Shown one piece after another: positions 8,803 to 17,048 of a DNA stretch of 64,000 bases; position 1 is the first letter of the stretch, and each line of letters begins with the position of its first letter. Source of the DNA: Hymenobacter volaticus (GTDB taxonomy: Bacteria; Bacteroidota; Bacteroidia; Cytophagales; Hymenobacteraceae); assembly GCF_022921055.1 (NCBI RefSeq), contig NZ_CP095061.1:92001-156000 (forward strand), given 5' to 3'. The notes beneath the pieces are model-generated. The model did no database searches. It had not been told where the DNA came from and saw nothing but the letters and a program-made list of their open reading frames with translations. The position numbers and the translations under genes are program-made.

Positions 8803-11169
8803 CTATTGAGCTTCTAAGCTCTTCTTTTTTGAGCTTGTGCTTACCTCTTCGCCGTAGCCGTAACCATAGCCGTAGCCATAGGTACTGGTGTTCTCCTTCT
8901 TCGCGTCGTTCAACACGATCATCGGGTGGTTTAAGCGCTTGTTCTGATAGATAGAATCTATAATCTCGATCTGCTTCTTATAAGTGAAGCCGTAGCGGAG
9001 CAGGTAGATAGTGGAATCCACGAGTGGGCTCAAGCTGAATGCATCAGAAACCTGGCCAATTGGTGCCGTATCGATGATGATATGGTCGAAGATGTCTTTG
9101 AGCTCGTTGATAAGGTGAGCAAGCTTGGCAGACATCATCAATTCAGCTGGGTTGGGCGGGAGCGGCCCCGAGCTTATCACGAACAGATCGGGCGCTTTTT
9201 CTGAAGTCCGGATTATGTCGTTGATGGTGATGGTATCAGACGTCAGGTAGTTCGTGATACCTACGTTATCGTTCAGGCCAAGCTTCGATGACAGCGTAGG
9301 CTTGCGCAGGTCCAGTTCAAGTAAAACAACCTTCTTGCCTGTCAGAGCTAAGCTAGCTCCGAGGTTGATGCTGAAGAAAGTTTTGCCTTCACCACCCATG
9401 CTCGAGGTGATAAGCATTACCTTATTCTCTTTACCAATAGCTGCAAAGTGCAGGTTGGCACGCACAAGCCGGAACATCTCCACAATTGGGCTGCGGCTGT
9501 CCTTATTTACTACTACCGCGTTGCGAGCGCTGCGCGAGTTGTGGCAAATTTCGCCAAGAATAGGAGTAGCGGTGGCCTTCTCAACATCCAAACGACTCTG
9601 TACTTTGTCGTTCAACATGTTTTTGAGGAAGATGCCAGCAAACGGAATTCCTAGACCAGCAAGAAGAGCAATCAGATAGATGTTCTGAGGGTTCGGGCTG
9701 ATTGGGTAAGGCGTGCTTACTGCTTGGTCAATAACCCGTGTGTTGGATACAGTGGCAGCCAAAGCAAGAGCAACTTCTTCGCGCTTCTGCAACAGAAACA
9801 AATACAGGTTCTGCTTTACGGCCTGCTGTCTGTTTATTTCCAGCAGTTCTCTTTCCATCAAGGGTACGCGCTTGATCTTAGACTGGAAATTGCCAGAGTT
9901 CTGCTTTAAATTATTGCTGGTAATAACCAAGCCCCTCTTGATGTTGCGAAGGTTCTCCAGAATATTCCGCCGCAAATTAGCCAGTTGCTCATTGATGCCT
10001 ACTACAACCGGGTTTTCAGCTGTGCTTGTGCGCAACTGAGTCTCACGCTGCAGTTGCAAGTCGTTGAAGCTTGTAATCAATCCTAACAAAGTAGGATCTT
10101 GAATTCCAAGAGAGCTTGGTACTGTCTTGTATTCCGACGAAGACATATACCGCTCGATTGATTCCAATACTTCAATCTGAGTAGCCCACTCCGAAAGCTG
10201 CCGATTGTAGTCGCTGGCTTGCGACAAGTAATTAGATGCCTGAGTGGAAACATCTGCAATACCTTCTTGGCTCTTATACTGCTGAACGTTCTTTTCAGCG
10301 CCAGCAAGTTCTGCCGTAATATATTTCAAACGTTCGTCAAGGAAGGCAACCGTATTAGTTGCTTTAGCATTTTTGTCTTCGACCGATTCTTTCTCGTAGA
10401 CTTCAATAATCTTGTTGATAATATCCTCACCTCTTTCAGGGATAGGGTCAATTATACCCATGGTGATTACACTAGCATTTTTAGCGCTAGGCTTAATATC
10501 AACACGCGAGAAGAATACATCAGCCATATCTTTTAGCTGATGAAACTGAATATTAATTTTCTTGTTGGGTCCTTTTGTATTTGTATAAAATGCAGGACCA
10601 GGTGCTACCGTAAATGAGCCGTAAGGTTTGGTTATTTCCTCGCCTAGCTGATAAACGTTGGTTTTTCCATCGGTGTCAATCAGCTTATATGAGTTGCTAC
10701 CCGTCAACAGGATTGAGAAAGCTGGATTGGGGTATTTGGGATTCATTTTTTTGGTAATGATCTGAATAGGCAGACCCTTACCATAAATCTCAACATCGCG
10801 AATTCTGCCTTCAACCACGTAGCTTATCGACAGGTCAAGCTCTCTGATAACTCTCTGCATCAGAGTCTTCGATTTCAAGACCTCCACTTCATCATCCACG
10901 TTCTTGGACGACTTAAACAAGTCCGGGTCGTTGATTGCCATTGCCGAAGACGTGCCAGATTCTGACTTTTCGTCTTTGATCAGAATAAGGCTGCTCGTAT
11001 AATATTCAGGGACAGCATAGTACCGTAGGTACGCATACGCAATACCAATAGTGATAACGGCTCCTATTAGGAACAAGTACCAATAGCGCAGGTATTTTGA
11101 AAACGCAGATTTTAAATCTACCGCTTCATTTCTTTCCGAAGAAAGAGGAAACAATTCTTGATTACTCAT
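8803..11169 (-). CDS. Wzc-like polysaccharide chain-length regulator and tyrosine autokinase
   Basis: 788 residues. Membrane segment 1 is at about 27-48 (YLFLIGAVITIGIAYAYL), followed by a long periplasmic Wzz/GNVR coiled-coil region and membrane segment 2 at about 495-515. The cytoplasmic BY-kinase domain has Walker A SSMGGEGKTFFS near residue 585, Walker A-prime LLELDLRKP near 613 and Walker B HIIIDTAPIG near 695. The tail has five alternating Tyr-Gly pairs near 763-773, the expected autophosphorylation cluster. It pairs with the Wza-like export protein encoded just upstream and would control polymer length and export across the envelope. Length is normal for the fused family. Confidence 0.93.
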   Translation of the reverse strand: MSNQELFPLSSERNEAVDLKSAFSKYLRYWYLFLIGAVITIGIAYAYLRYYAVPEYYTSSLILIKDEKSESGTSSAMAINDPDLFKSSKNVDDEVEVLKSKTLMQRVIRELDLSISYVVEGRIRDVEIYGKGLPIQIITKKMNPKYPNPAFSILLTGSNSYKLIDTDGKTNVYQLGEEITKPYGSFTVAPGPAFYTNTKGPNKKINIQFHQLKDMADVFFSRVDIKPSAKNASVITMGIIDPIPERGEDIINKIIEVYEKESVEDKNAKATNTVAFLDERLKYITAELAGAEKNVQQYKSQEGIADVSTQASNYLSQASDYNRQLSEWATQIEVLESIERYMSSSEYKTVPSSLGIQDPTLLGLITSFNDLQLQRETQLRTSTAENPVVVGINEQLANLRRNILENLRNIKRGLVITSNNLKQNSGNFQSKIKRVPLMERELLEINRQQAVKQNLYLFLLQKREEVALALAATVSNTRVIDQAVSTPYPISPNPQNIYLIALLAGLGIPFAGIFLKNMLNDKVQSRLDVEKATATPILGEICHNSRSARNAVVVNKDSRSPIVEMFRLVRANLHFAAIGKENKVMLITSSMGGEGKTFFSINLGASLALTGKKVVLLELDLRKPTLSSKLGLNDNVGITNYLTSDTITINDIIRTSEKAPDLFVISSGPLPPNPAELMMSAKLAHLINELKDIFDHIIIDTAPIGQVSDAFSLSPLVDSTIYLLRYGFTYKKQIEIIDSIYQNKRLNHPMIVLNDAKKENTSTYGYGYGYGYGEEVSTSSKKKSLEAQ
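8850..8881 (-). repeat. Hexanucleotide repeat encoding the (YG)5 kinase tail
   Basis: About five degenerate copies of a 6-base unit (plus-strand ccgtag / ccataa variants) encode alternating Tyr-Gly in the tail of the Wzc-like kinase. Changes in copy number would add or remove phosphorylatable tyrosines without shifting the frame. Confidence 0.7.
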
Positions 11170-11207
11170 ATTCTTAGAGCTCGGTTTTGGGTTTGTTGAG
11201 CAATTGC

Positions 11208-11981
11208 TTATCTAAATATTATAAAGGACAACACACTAATTAAAGAAGCTATAGTGGCAATTACAGGTAAGTAGTAGTTGCTGGAACTAGCTTGTAAGCC
11301 TTTTGCCTTTTCTGCCTCAACATAAACGATATCGTTCTGCTGCAGATAATAGTAAGGAGAGTTCAAACTTTCCTTATTGCTTAAGTCGATTCGAGCGGTA
11401 TTTCTAACGCCATTCTTTTCTCGGATGATTAGCACGTTAGTCCGCTTACCATAAATCGTCATGTCGCCGGCCAAGCCAAGCGCTTCAACAATGTTGATTC
11501 GTTCGGTGCGAACATCAATAGTTGCAGGGTGGTTCACCTCACCTACAACGGTTACTTTGAAATTCAAGAACCTGATGTTGATAATGGGGTTCTTAACGTA
11601 TTGACTGATCTTCGTCGTCAAAAGTTGAATAGCTTCTGTTTTTGTTAAACCAGCTATTTTCAATGTGCCTAAAACAGGATAGTTGATAGAGCCTGTTTTA
11701 TCTACTAGGTAGCCCTCATTTAATTTTTCGCCAGAACCTGCACTTCCACCTCCACCAGGAGCTTGCAATAGACCGTTATTAAACAGAACGTTTGATTCAG
11801 GATTTAAGCTACTCAACGTAATGCTTAATAAATCATCTGGCTGAATAACCGGTTCTACTTTATTGGTAATAGTTGATGTATAAGTTTCAGACTCTTTTAA
11901 ATTACCGAAATACGTCAAGCTTCTACCCGCACAGGAACTAAAAAAGAGTAATACAATAAAATATTGAAAATTCCTTAGCAT
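11208..11981 (-). CDS. Wza-like polysaccharide export outer-membrane lipoprotein
   Basis: 257 residues from the ATG at 11981; a longer form could start at 12008, but the shorter one puts the lipobox LLFFSSC in the normal place with the lipid Cys at residue 17. After it come a poly-export domain (VIQPDDLLSITLSSLNP, INYPVLGTLKIAGLT) and an SLBB-type domain (VTVVGEVNHPATIDV, NIVEALGLAGDMTIYGKR, LQQNDIVYVEA). A C-terminal hydrophobic helix follows, as expected for proteins that form the octameric outer-membrane export channel. It starts the Wza-Wzc pair; 38 bases separate the two genes. Confidence 0.92.
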   Translation of the reverse strand: MLRNFQYFIVLLFFSSCAGRSLTYFGNLKESETYTSTITNKVEPVIQPDDLLSITLSSLNPESNVLFNNGLLQAPGGGGSAGSGEKLNEGYLVDKTGSINYPVLGTLKIAGLTKTEAIQLLTTKISQYVKNPIINIRFLNFKVTVVGEVNHPATIDVRTERINIVEALGLAGDMTIYGKRTNVLIIREKNGVRNTARIDLSNKESLNSPYYYLQQNDIVYVEAEKAKGLQASSSNYYLPVIATIASLISVLSFIIFR

Positions 11982-12454
11982 TTTTGAATCTTTAAAAAGT
12001 GTGGTCATTGTGGGTGAATAATACTAAATCAATGCTGATTGTAAAAATCAGTGATTTATATGCTTGAATGTAGGCGCTAATGTACTTGATTTTGCTTGAC
12101 TTACCACAATCTCAACCGTACGACGCCAAGCTGAGTCTTCGCTGAACCTGCTTGTAAATCAGCTTATTGGCGATTGTAGCACGCTAGCTATCTTCCGATT
12201 CGATACTTTCTCCACCTACTTTGCTGCCGAGCCATCCCATCCTCCTTATGTTAAGGAGTGCTATTCTCTCATCCGGCAGCTAGGTGGCAATGTGGATACT
12301 CACCACTAGCTCTTAGTCATTGCTAAGCAGAAGGCCCATCCTACACATGCTTGAGATAACGGTATAAGTACGGCCCGCTAATGTTAGGACTGACACTGCC
12401 ATATGCTGTGCCAGCCGCAACTCATATCAGGACAGCTTAGTAATTGAGAAGATT
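11982..12454. other. Intergenic stretch with a possible decayed coding fragment
   Basis: About 470 bases without a recognisable gene between the sugar-transferase and Wza-like genes. A plus-strand frame is open without an ATG from 12100 to a TAG at 12309. Part of it reads like real protein (FDTFSTYFAAEPSHPPYV, then SLIRQLGGNVDTH), with stops on both sides. I do not recognise the family. It may be a remnant of a deleted polysaccharide gene, or chance. The remainder should hold the promoter or leader of the Wza-Wzc operon. Confidence 0.3.
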
Positions 12455-13156
12455 TTAGAAAACATGCTTGTTGCTTCTGAACACTTGCGTAACGGTCATT
12501 AGCACAATCTTTAGATCAAGCCAGAACGACCAGTTCTCAAGGTAGTGGATGTCGGCACTTACGCGTTTAGCCATGGCCTCGGTTTCCTTGGTTTCGCCAC
12601 GATAGCCTGATACCTGTGCCCAACCCGTAATACCGGGCAGGATCAAATGCCGATCCATAAAGTTGTCAATGACCTTAGAGTAGTCTTCTGTGTGGCGAAG
12701 CATGTGCGGACGGGGTCCTACTACCGACATTTCACCTTTCAATACATTGATAAACTGGGGTAATTCATCAAGACTAGTTTTGCGTAAGAAGGCACCCACT
12801 TTAGTAATGCGGCTGTCACCTCTATGAGCTTGCTTTAGGTCTGCATCAGCATTGATGCGCATGCTTCTAAACTTCAAGCAGTAGAACGGAGTACCGTTTT
12901 TCCCGGTACGAAGCTGCTTGAAGAGCACTGGCCCTTTCGATTCTAGTTTGATGAGAAGTGCAATTATGGGAATCAGCCAGCTAAGCACCAAGATTGCCAC
13001 AATTGCAGCAAACAAATAGTCGAAAGCGCGCTTCAGAGATGAAGTTTGCACAGCTAGCTTAGGAGATGTCTTATAGCGCGTGTAATGAGTGGAATTCCGC
13101 TTCTCCAGGGTAGGGGCGGGGCTCCAATCAAAATGTAAGGTCGATTCCTGTTGCAT
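12455..13156 (-). CDS. Initiating sugar-1-phosphate (undecaprenyl-phosphate) transferase
   Basis: 233 residues from the ATG at 13156; a start at 13225 would add 23 residues that look untypical. This is a bacterial sugar transferase core of the WcaJ/WbaP/PglC superfamily. One hydrophobic segment follows [10 protein letters not shown], then come [51 protein letters not shown] and the end [16 protein letters not shown]. It would attach the first sugar phosphate to undecaprenyl phosphate and so start each repeat unit. The four-helix plus CoA-binding-like N-terminal half usual in Bacteroidota homologs of about 460 residues is absent, so it is either a short PglC-like form or a truncated gene. Confidence 0.88.
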   Translation of the reverse strand: MQQESTLHFDWSPAPTLEKRNSTHYTRYKTSPKLAVQTSSLKRAFDYLFAAIVAILVLSWLIPIIALLIKLESKGPVLFKQLRTGKNGTPFYCLKFRSMRINADADLKQAHRGDSRITKVGAFLRKTSLDELPQFINVLKGEMSVVGPRPHMLRHTEDYSKVIDNFMDRHLILPGITGWAQVSGYRGETKETEAMAKRVSADIHYLENWSFWLDLKIVLMTVTQVFRSNKHVF

Positions 13157-13580
13157 GAATCCAATATAATATGTATTAGTCACAAAATTATCATAGAAAA
13201 CTCTGTCTACAAAAAATAAATCCAAATAATTTAAGGAATACTGATAAAATATAATTTTTATAGAAATTTCATGTTGTCTTCAAATGAGACAATTTTAGGT
13301 TGTTTGGCGTGATGATGAGAGACAGCCAAGCAAGGCACAAATTGGGTAGTAAGCAGTAGATCAGGCAGTAGGGCAAGATCAGGTGCTTTATGCAATCGGT
13401 TGAATAGCCAATCACGGATTCAGCTAATTCTGCCCACTTATAATGGTGCTAATCTCTAGAGCCCATCTGTGGATGAATGAGAATCCGTAAATGGTCATAA
13501 ATCAATTTTCAGCAATAGGAACTTTGCAGGTGCTGGTCATCGAAATTGCTCGATGAGTCGCGGCTTTTTAGCTGAAAAAA
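13157..13580. other. A/T-rich leader region upstream of the sugar-transferase gene
   Basis: About 420 bases between the sugar-transferase start and the rocD terminator. The part next to the gene (13190-13290) is strongly A/T-rich and is the natural place for the promoter of the polysaccharide operon. I see no convincing gene, no TAnnTTTG box that I would commit to, and no repeat. Confidence 0.4.
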
Positions 13581-13613
13581 GAAGGGGGCTACCCGTTAAA
13601 AGTAGCCCCCTTC
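13581..13613 (-). terminator. Terminator of rocD
   Basis: Perfect stem GAAGGGGGCTAC / GTAGCCCCCTTC with a 9-base loop. On the minus strand the right arm is followed by TTTTTT, as expected for an intrinsic terminator just after the rocD stop at 13634. Confidence 0.85.
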
Positions 13614-13633
13614 GGCAGATGAAAAGCAAGAAG

Positions 13634-14884
13634 CTAGAACTCGAGAATTACTTGCTCGATTACGTCACAGGCTTCATGAAGCTGGTCTTCGGTGATAACC
13701 AAAGGTGGCGCAAAACGAATGATGTCGCCGTGGGTAGGCTTGGCTAATACGCCCCGCTCCATCAGCGTCACGCACACATCCCAGGCAGTTCGCCCGTCAG
13801 TTGTCGGTTTTATAACTATTGCGTTAAGCAAACCTTTGCCACGCACCAATTCTATAACTTCTGGGCGCTTGACCTGCACCTGGCGCATACGCTCCCGGAA
13901 CACTTCGCCTAGCACGCGGGCATTCTTAATAAGTTTTTCGTCGAGAAGCACGTCAAGAGCGGCTCGTAACACTACGCTAGCCAACGGGTTGCCGCCGAAC
14001 GTAGAGCCATGCTGCCCCGGCTGGATGGTGAGCATGATGTCGTTGCGAGCCAGCACCGCCGAGACGGGCATCACCCCACCGCTCAAGGCTTTGCCAAGAA
14101 TCAGGATATCAGCATGAACGCCTTCGTAGCAGACTGCCAATAATTCGCCAGTGCGGCCTAGGCCGGTTTGTATCTCATCGGCAATGAAGAGCACCTTGTG
14201 CGCTTTGCAAATGGCTGCCGCCTTGGCAAGGTAACCTTCCGAGGGCACTACCACACCGGCTTCGCCCTGGATGGGTTCTACTAGGAAGGCACACACGTGT
14301 GGGTCCTGCACAGCTTCTTCTAATGCTTCTAGGTCATCGTAGGGTACCACTTGGTAGCCAGGAGCATAGGGCCCAAAGCCGCCCGTAGAGTCGGGGTCAG
14401 TGCTGAAGGAGATGATGCCGGTAGTACGGCCGTGGAAGTTGTGCTCGGCTACTATGATGCGCGCTTGGTTGGGGGCAATGCCTTTCTCTTGGTATCCCCA
14501 CTTGCGGGCTAGTTTGAGGGCCGTTTCTACTGCCTCGGCGCCTGAATTCATCAGCAAGGCTTTGTCGTAGTTGAACAACTCGCAGAGCTGCTTTTCGGCC
14601 GCGCCTAGTTGGTCGTTGAAAAAGGCACGGGACGTGAGGGTTAGCCGCTGGGCCTGCTCGGTGAGGGCGCCAATGATACGTGGGTGGCAATGCCCTTGGT
14701 TGACGGCTGAATAGGCGGATAGAAAATCGTAGTAATGCTTGCCGTCTACGTCCCACAAGTGCACTCCTTCGCCGCGGCTTAACACCACGGGCAGCGGGTG
14801 GTAGTTGTGGGCTCCATACTGATCTTCCAGCGCCATTAGCTGCTGGCTGCGGCTGTGCGTGTCGGTGGTGGGGTGAAGAGACAT
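13634..14884 (-). CDS. rocD: Ornithine--oxo-acid aminotransferase
   Basis: 416 residues from the ATG at 14884. A start at 14929 would place the first codon inside the promoter -7 box at 14927-14934. It is a class III PLP aminotransferase with clear RocD character: YGAHNYHPLPVVLSRGEG, FLSAYSAVNQGHCHPRI, LLMNSGAEAVETALKLARK, FLVEPIQGEAGVVVP, LFIADEIQTGLGRTG (PLP Asp) and LILGKALSGG (PLP Lys), then HGSTFGGNPLA. It converts ornithine and 2-oxoglutarate to glutamate semialdehyde and glutamate in the cytoplasm, linking arginine and proline metabolism. It is a single-gene unit with its own promoter and terminator. Confidence 0.96.
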   Translation of the reverse strand: MSLHPTTDTHSRSQQLMALEDQYGAHNYHPLPVVLSRGEGVHLWDVDGKHYYDFLSAYSAVNQGHCHPRIIGALTEQAQRLTLTSRAFFNDQLGAAEKQLCELFNYDKALLMNSGAEAVETALKLARKWGYQEKGIAPNQARIIVAEHNFHGRTTGIISFSTDPDSTGGFGPYAPGYQVVPYDDLEALEEAVQDPHVCAFLVEPIQGEAGVVVPSEGYLAKAAAICKAHKVLFIADEIQTGLGRTGELLAVCYEGVHADILILGKALSGGVMPVSAVLARNDIMLTIQPGQHGSTFGGNPLASVVLRAALDVLLDEKLIKNARVLGEVFRERMRQVQVKRPEVIELVRGKGLLNAIVIKPTTDGRTAWDVCVTLMERGVLAKPTHGDIIRFAPPLVITEDQLHEACDVIEQVILEF

Positions 14885-14926
14885 AGCGGAAAAGGTGGGA
14901 ATGGAAGAGGTTAACGAACTGTAGCT

Positions 14927-14934
14927 CAAATCTA
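14927..14934 (-). promoter_or_regulatory. Promoter -7 box of rocD (TAGATTTG)
   Basis: On the minus strand TAGATTTG matches the Bacteroidota consensus TAnnTTTG exactly. It lies about 43 bases before the ATG at 14884 and supports that start. I cannot place a clear -33 element. Confidence 0.55.
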
Positions 14935-15093
14935 CGCAAAAAGACTTGCCCCAGATAGCAGTACTACAGCTAAGCTCGGCTATAACAAGTTGGCATCAAG
15001 TGCTCGTATGGAATAGGTAAAATGCTGACTAGTAATTCCTTGTAAGGTTGAGCTTGAAGCTGGACACTATACTCGCACTTAAGCTGAACCGTA

Positions 15094-16401
15094 ATGACTA
15101 CTCGTCCCTATTACAAACGTCACCCTATTGTCTCCTTCTTCGCATTGCTGCTCCTGGTCTTGGTTGGGATAGTAGGATGGGTGTATGTAAAGAACGACAA
15201 AGGCAAAGGGCTCGTGCCCACACTGGCCGACAAAGGCAAAGAATTGCTGCCCACGCTTGAAAATACGTCTCTGGCCGTTAGTAGCATGAAAGGCGACTCA
15301 GTGAAAGCCCAAGTGAAGCTGGATGTGCGCAACAACATGCCCATTACGCTGCGCATCGACAGTTTCCGGTACCAAACCCGCCTCAATGGCGATTTGCTCA
15401 CGCAAGGTGCCAAAAGCACTCCTACCGTGCTACGCAAAGACTCTATCAGTCACTTGCAGCTGCCCTTGGCGCTGGACCTGAGCAAGGTGAAAAACAAGCT
15501 CGAAGCCAGTCAGCAGGATAGCGTGGATGTACAACTGTCGATGGACTTGTATACCAAGCTGCCCATAGCTGGTACCAAGAAGATACCAGTTAAACTCACC
15601 AAGCGCATCTTTATGCCGAAGATGCCAACGCTGGAAAACGTGTCCTTCGCGGTGAATAACATCACCCCGGACTACGTGTACGCACAAATGGTGACAGACA
15701 TACAGAACCATATGCCCATCACGCTCCGCATCGATAGTTTGAACTACCAAACCCGCGTTGATGGTCGCCTGCTGGCTAGCGGGCGCAAAAGCAAGCCTAC
15801 TGTGCTGAAAGAGAAGGGCTTGAGCCACATGCAAATTCCGGTCACAATGGACTTAAGCAAAATAAAAAACACCATTAAAACCAGTCAGCAGGATTGCGTG
15901 GACGTGAAGATGGTAATGAACCTGTACGCGCGCCTACCTATGGCGGAAGGCACACAGAAAATTCCGGTGAACGTGACCAAGCGCGTATACGTCCCTAAGT
16001 TGCCTAAGATTGAAGTGGCCGACATCGATGTGGAACACCTCGGCCTCAAGAATGGAGAGGCTATTGTTAATCTTCGAGTTACCAACTACAATCCGTTTCC
16101 AGTAGTCATTCGTCGGGTATCGTACGACTTCCGGGTGAGCGACGATATGCAGGTGCAAGGAGTAGAAGAAAAGGACGTCTCATTTAAGACCCGTGGCACA
16201 GAGATGATGCCGATTCGAGTGAAATTCGAGCCGAAAGGACTGCCGAAAGTGGGGTATAAAACCATTTTCAGAGCCAAACAAACGCCCTACAATTTGAAAG
16301 GCTCCGTGGTGGTAGCGGCGGGTAAAAACAACCCCAAAGACATGACGATGCGCTTTAGTAGCACCGGTACGCTGAAGGACCTGAAAGACATTCCGAAGTA
16401 A
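15094..16401 (+). CDS. Three-module LEA type 2 (LEA14/WHy-like) protein
   Basis: 435 residues. An N-terminal membrane segment at about 12-32 (VSFFALLLLVLVGIVGWVYV) is followed by three modules of about 120 residues at roughly 56-178, 181-303 and 307-432. Modules 1 and 2 are close copies (NNMPITLRIDSFRYQTRLNG against NHMPITLRIDSLNYQTRVDG; SQQDSVDV against SQQDCVDV); module 3 is more diverged (NYNPFPVVIRRVSYDFRV). This is the pattern of LEA type 2 immunoglobulin-like domains, linked in plants to desiccation tolerance and in bacteria of unclear role. The protein is probably anchored in the inner membrane and faces the periplasm. A stress role is inference. It is divergent from rocD. Confidence 0.8.
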   Translation: MTTRPYYKRHPIVSFFALLLLVLVGIVGWVYVKNDKGKGLVPTLADKGKELLPTLENTSLAVSSMKGDSVKAQVKLDVRNNMPITLRIDSFRYQTRLNGDLLTQGAKSTPTVLRKDSISHLQLPLALDLSKVKNKLEASQQDSVDVQLSMDLYTKLPIAGTKKIPVKLTKRIFMPKMPTLENVSFAVNNITPDYVYAQMVTDIQNHMPITLRIDSLNYQTRVDGRLLASGRKSKPTVLKEKGLSHMQIPVTMDLSKIKNTIKTSQQDCVDVKMVMNLYARLPMAEGTQKIPVNVTKRVYVPKLPKIEVADIDVEHLGLKNGEAIVNLRVTNYNPFPVVIRRVSYDFRVSDDMQVQGVEEKDVSFKTRGTEMMPIRVKFEPKGLPKVGYKTIFRAKQTPYNLKGSVVVAAGKNNPKDMTMRFSSTGTLKDLKDIPK

Positions 16402-16540
16402 CGTGTTTGTTACTGAAAGCAGGTGCTGAGCGAGTTATGCCGTAAAGCGCAACACAGTTGATCTGCCGGTGCCTTTCTTTACTGGAAGCAATTAGTGATA
16501 CTTTTACACTTGAAATTAGTGTACAGCCACTTCGCTTTCC

Positions 16541-17047
16541 GTGAACCGAACTATGGTAGGTGCTACTGCCCAAGTGTATCTGAACTCGCCCTTAGGCACT
16601 ATAGCCTTGGAGGGCACAGAAGCTGGGCTTAGCGCCGTGCAGTTCTTAGACGAGCCCCAGCTGGAGACACCAGCTACCGCAGTACCGGAATGTTTGCGCG
16701 AAGCACGCCGGCAGGTAGCAGCGTATTTCACCCGTGAGTTGCGCGATTTTCAGCTAGCGTATGCTGTAGTGCAGGGCACCGAGTTTCAGCGTCGGGTGTG
16801 GTCGGCACTGATTGGCGTAGGATTCGGCCGGACTGCTTCGTACTTGGACTTGGCCCGGCAGGTAGGTAATCCAGGTGCTGTGCGAGCCGTGGGCGCGGCC
16901 AACGGACAAAATCCGCTGGGGCTGGTTTGGCCTTGCCACCGCATTGTCGGGGCCAATGGGCAACTGACAGGGTACGCCGGGGGCTTGTGGCGCAAGAAAT
17001 GGCTGTTGGAATTTGAGCAGCCAACGGCGCAAGCAAGCTTATGGTGA
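16541..17047 (+). CDS. ogt: Methylated-DNA--protein-cysteine methyltransferase
   Basis: 168 residues, the usual length for Ogt. The active-site motif PCHR has its acceptor Cys at residue 132 (LVWPCHRIVGANG), preceded by the helix-turn-helix DNA-binding part (SYLDLARQVGNPGAVRAVG) and followed by GYAGGLWRKKWLLE. The enzyme takes methyl groups from O6-methylguanine or O4-methylthymine onto its own Cys and is used once. WPCHR replaces the commoner IPCHR or VPCHR. The stop lies 2 bases before the convergent esterase stop, with no terminator between. Confidence 0.95.
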   Translation: MNRTMVGATAQVYLNSPLGTIALEGTEAGLSAVQFLDEPQLETPATAVPECLREARRQVAAYFTRELRDFQLAYAVVQGTEFQRRVWSALIGVGFGRTASYLDLARQVGNPGAVRAVGAANGQNPLGLVWPCHRIVGANGQLTGYAGGLWRKKWLLEFEQPTAQASLW

Positions 17048-17048
17048 A

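Noticed and set aside
8850..8881. CRISPR-like short tandem repeat
   Set aside because: The units are contiguous, 6 bases long and in frame inside a kinase gene, with no spacers.
14397..14939. A 180-codon minus-strand frame
   Set aside because: Overlaps rocD in another frame on the same strand, with Arg/Pro-rich composition typical of a shifted GC-rich frame.
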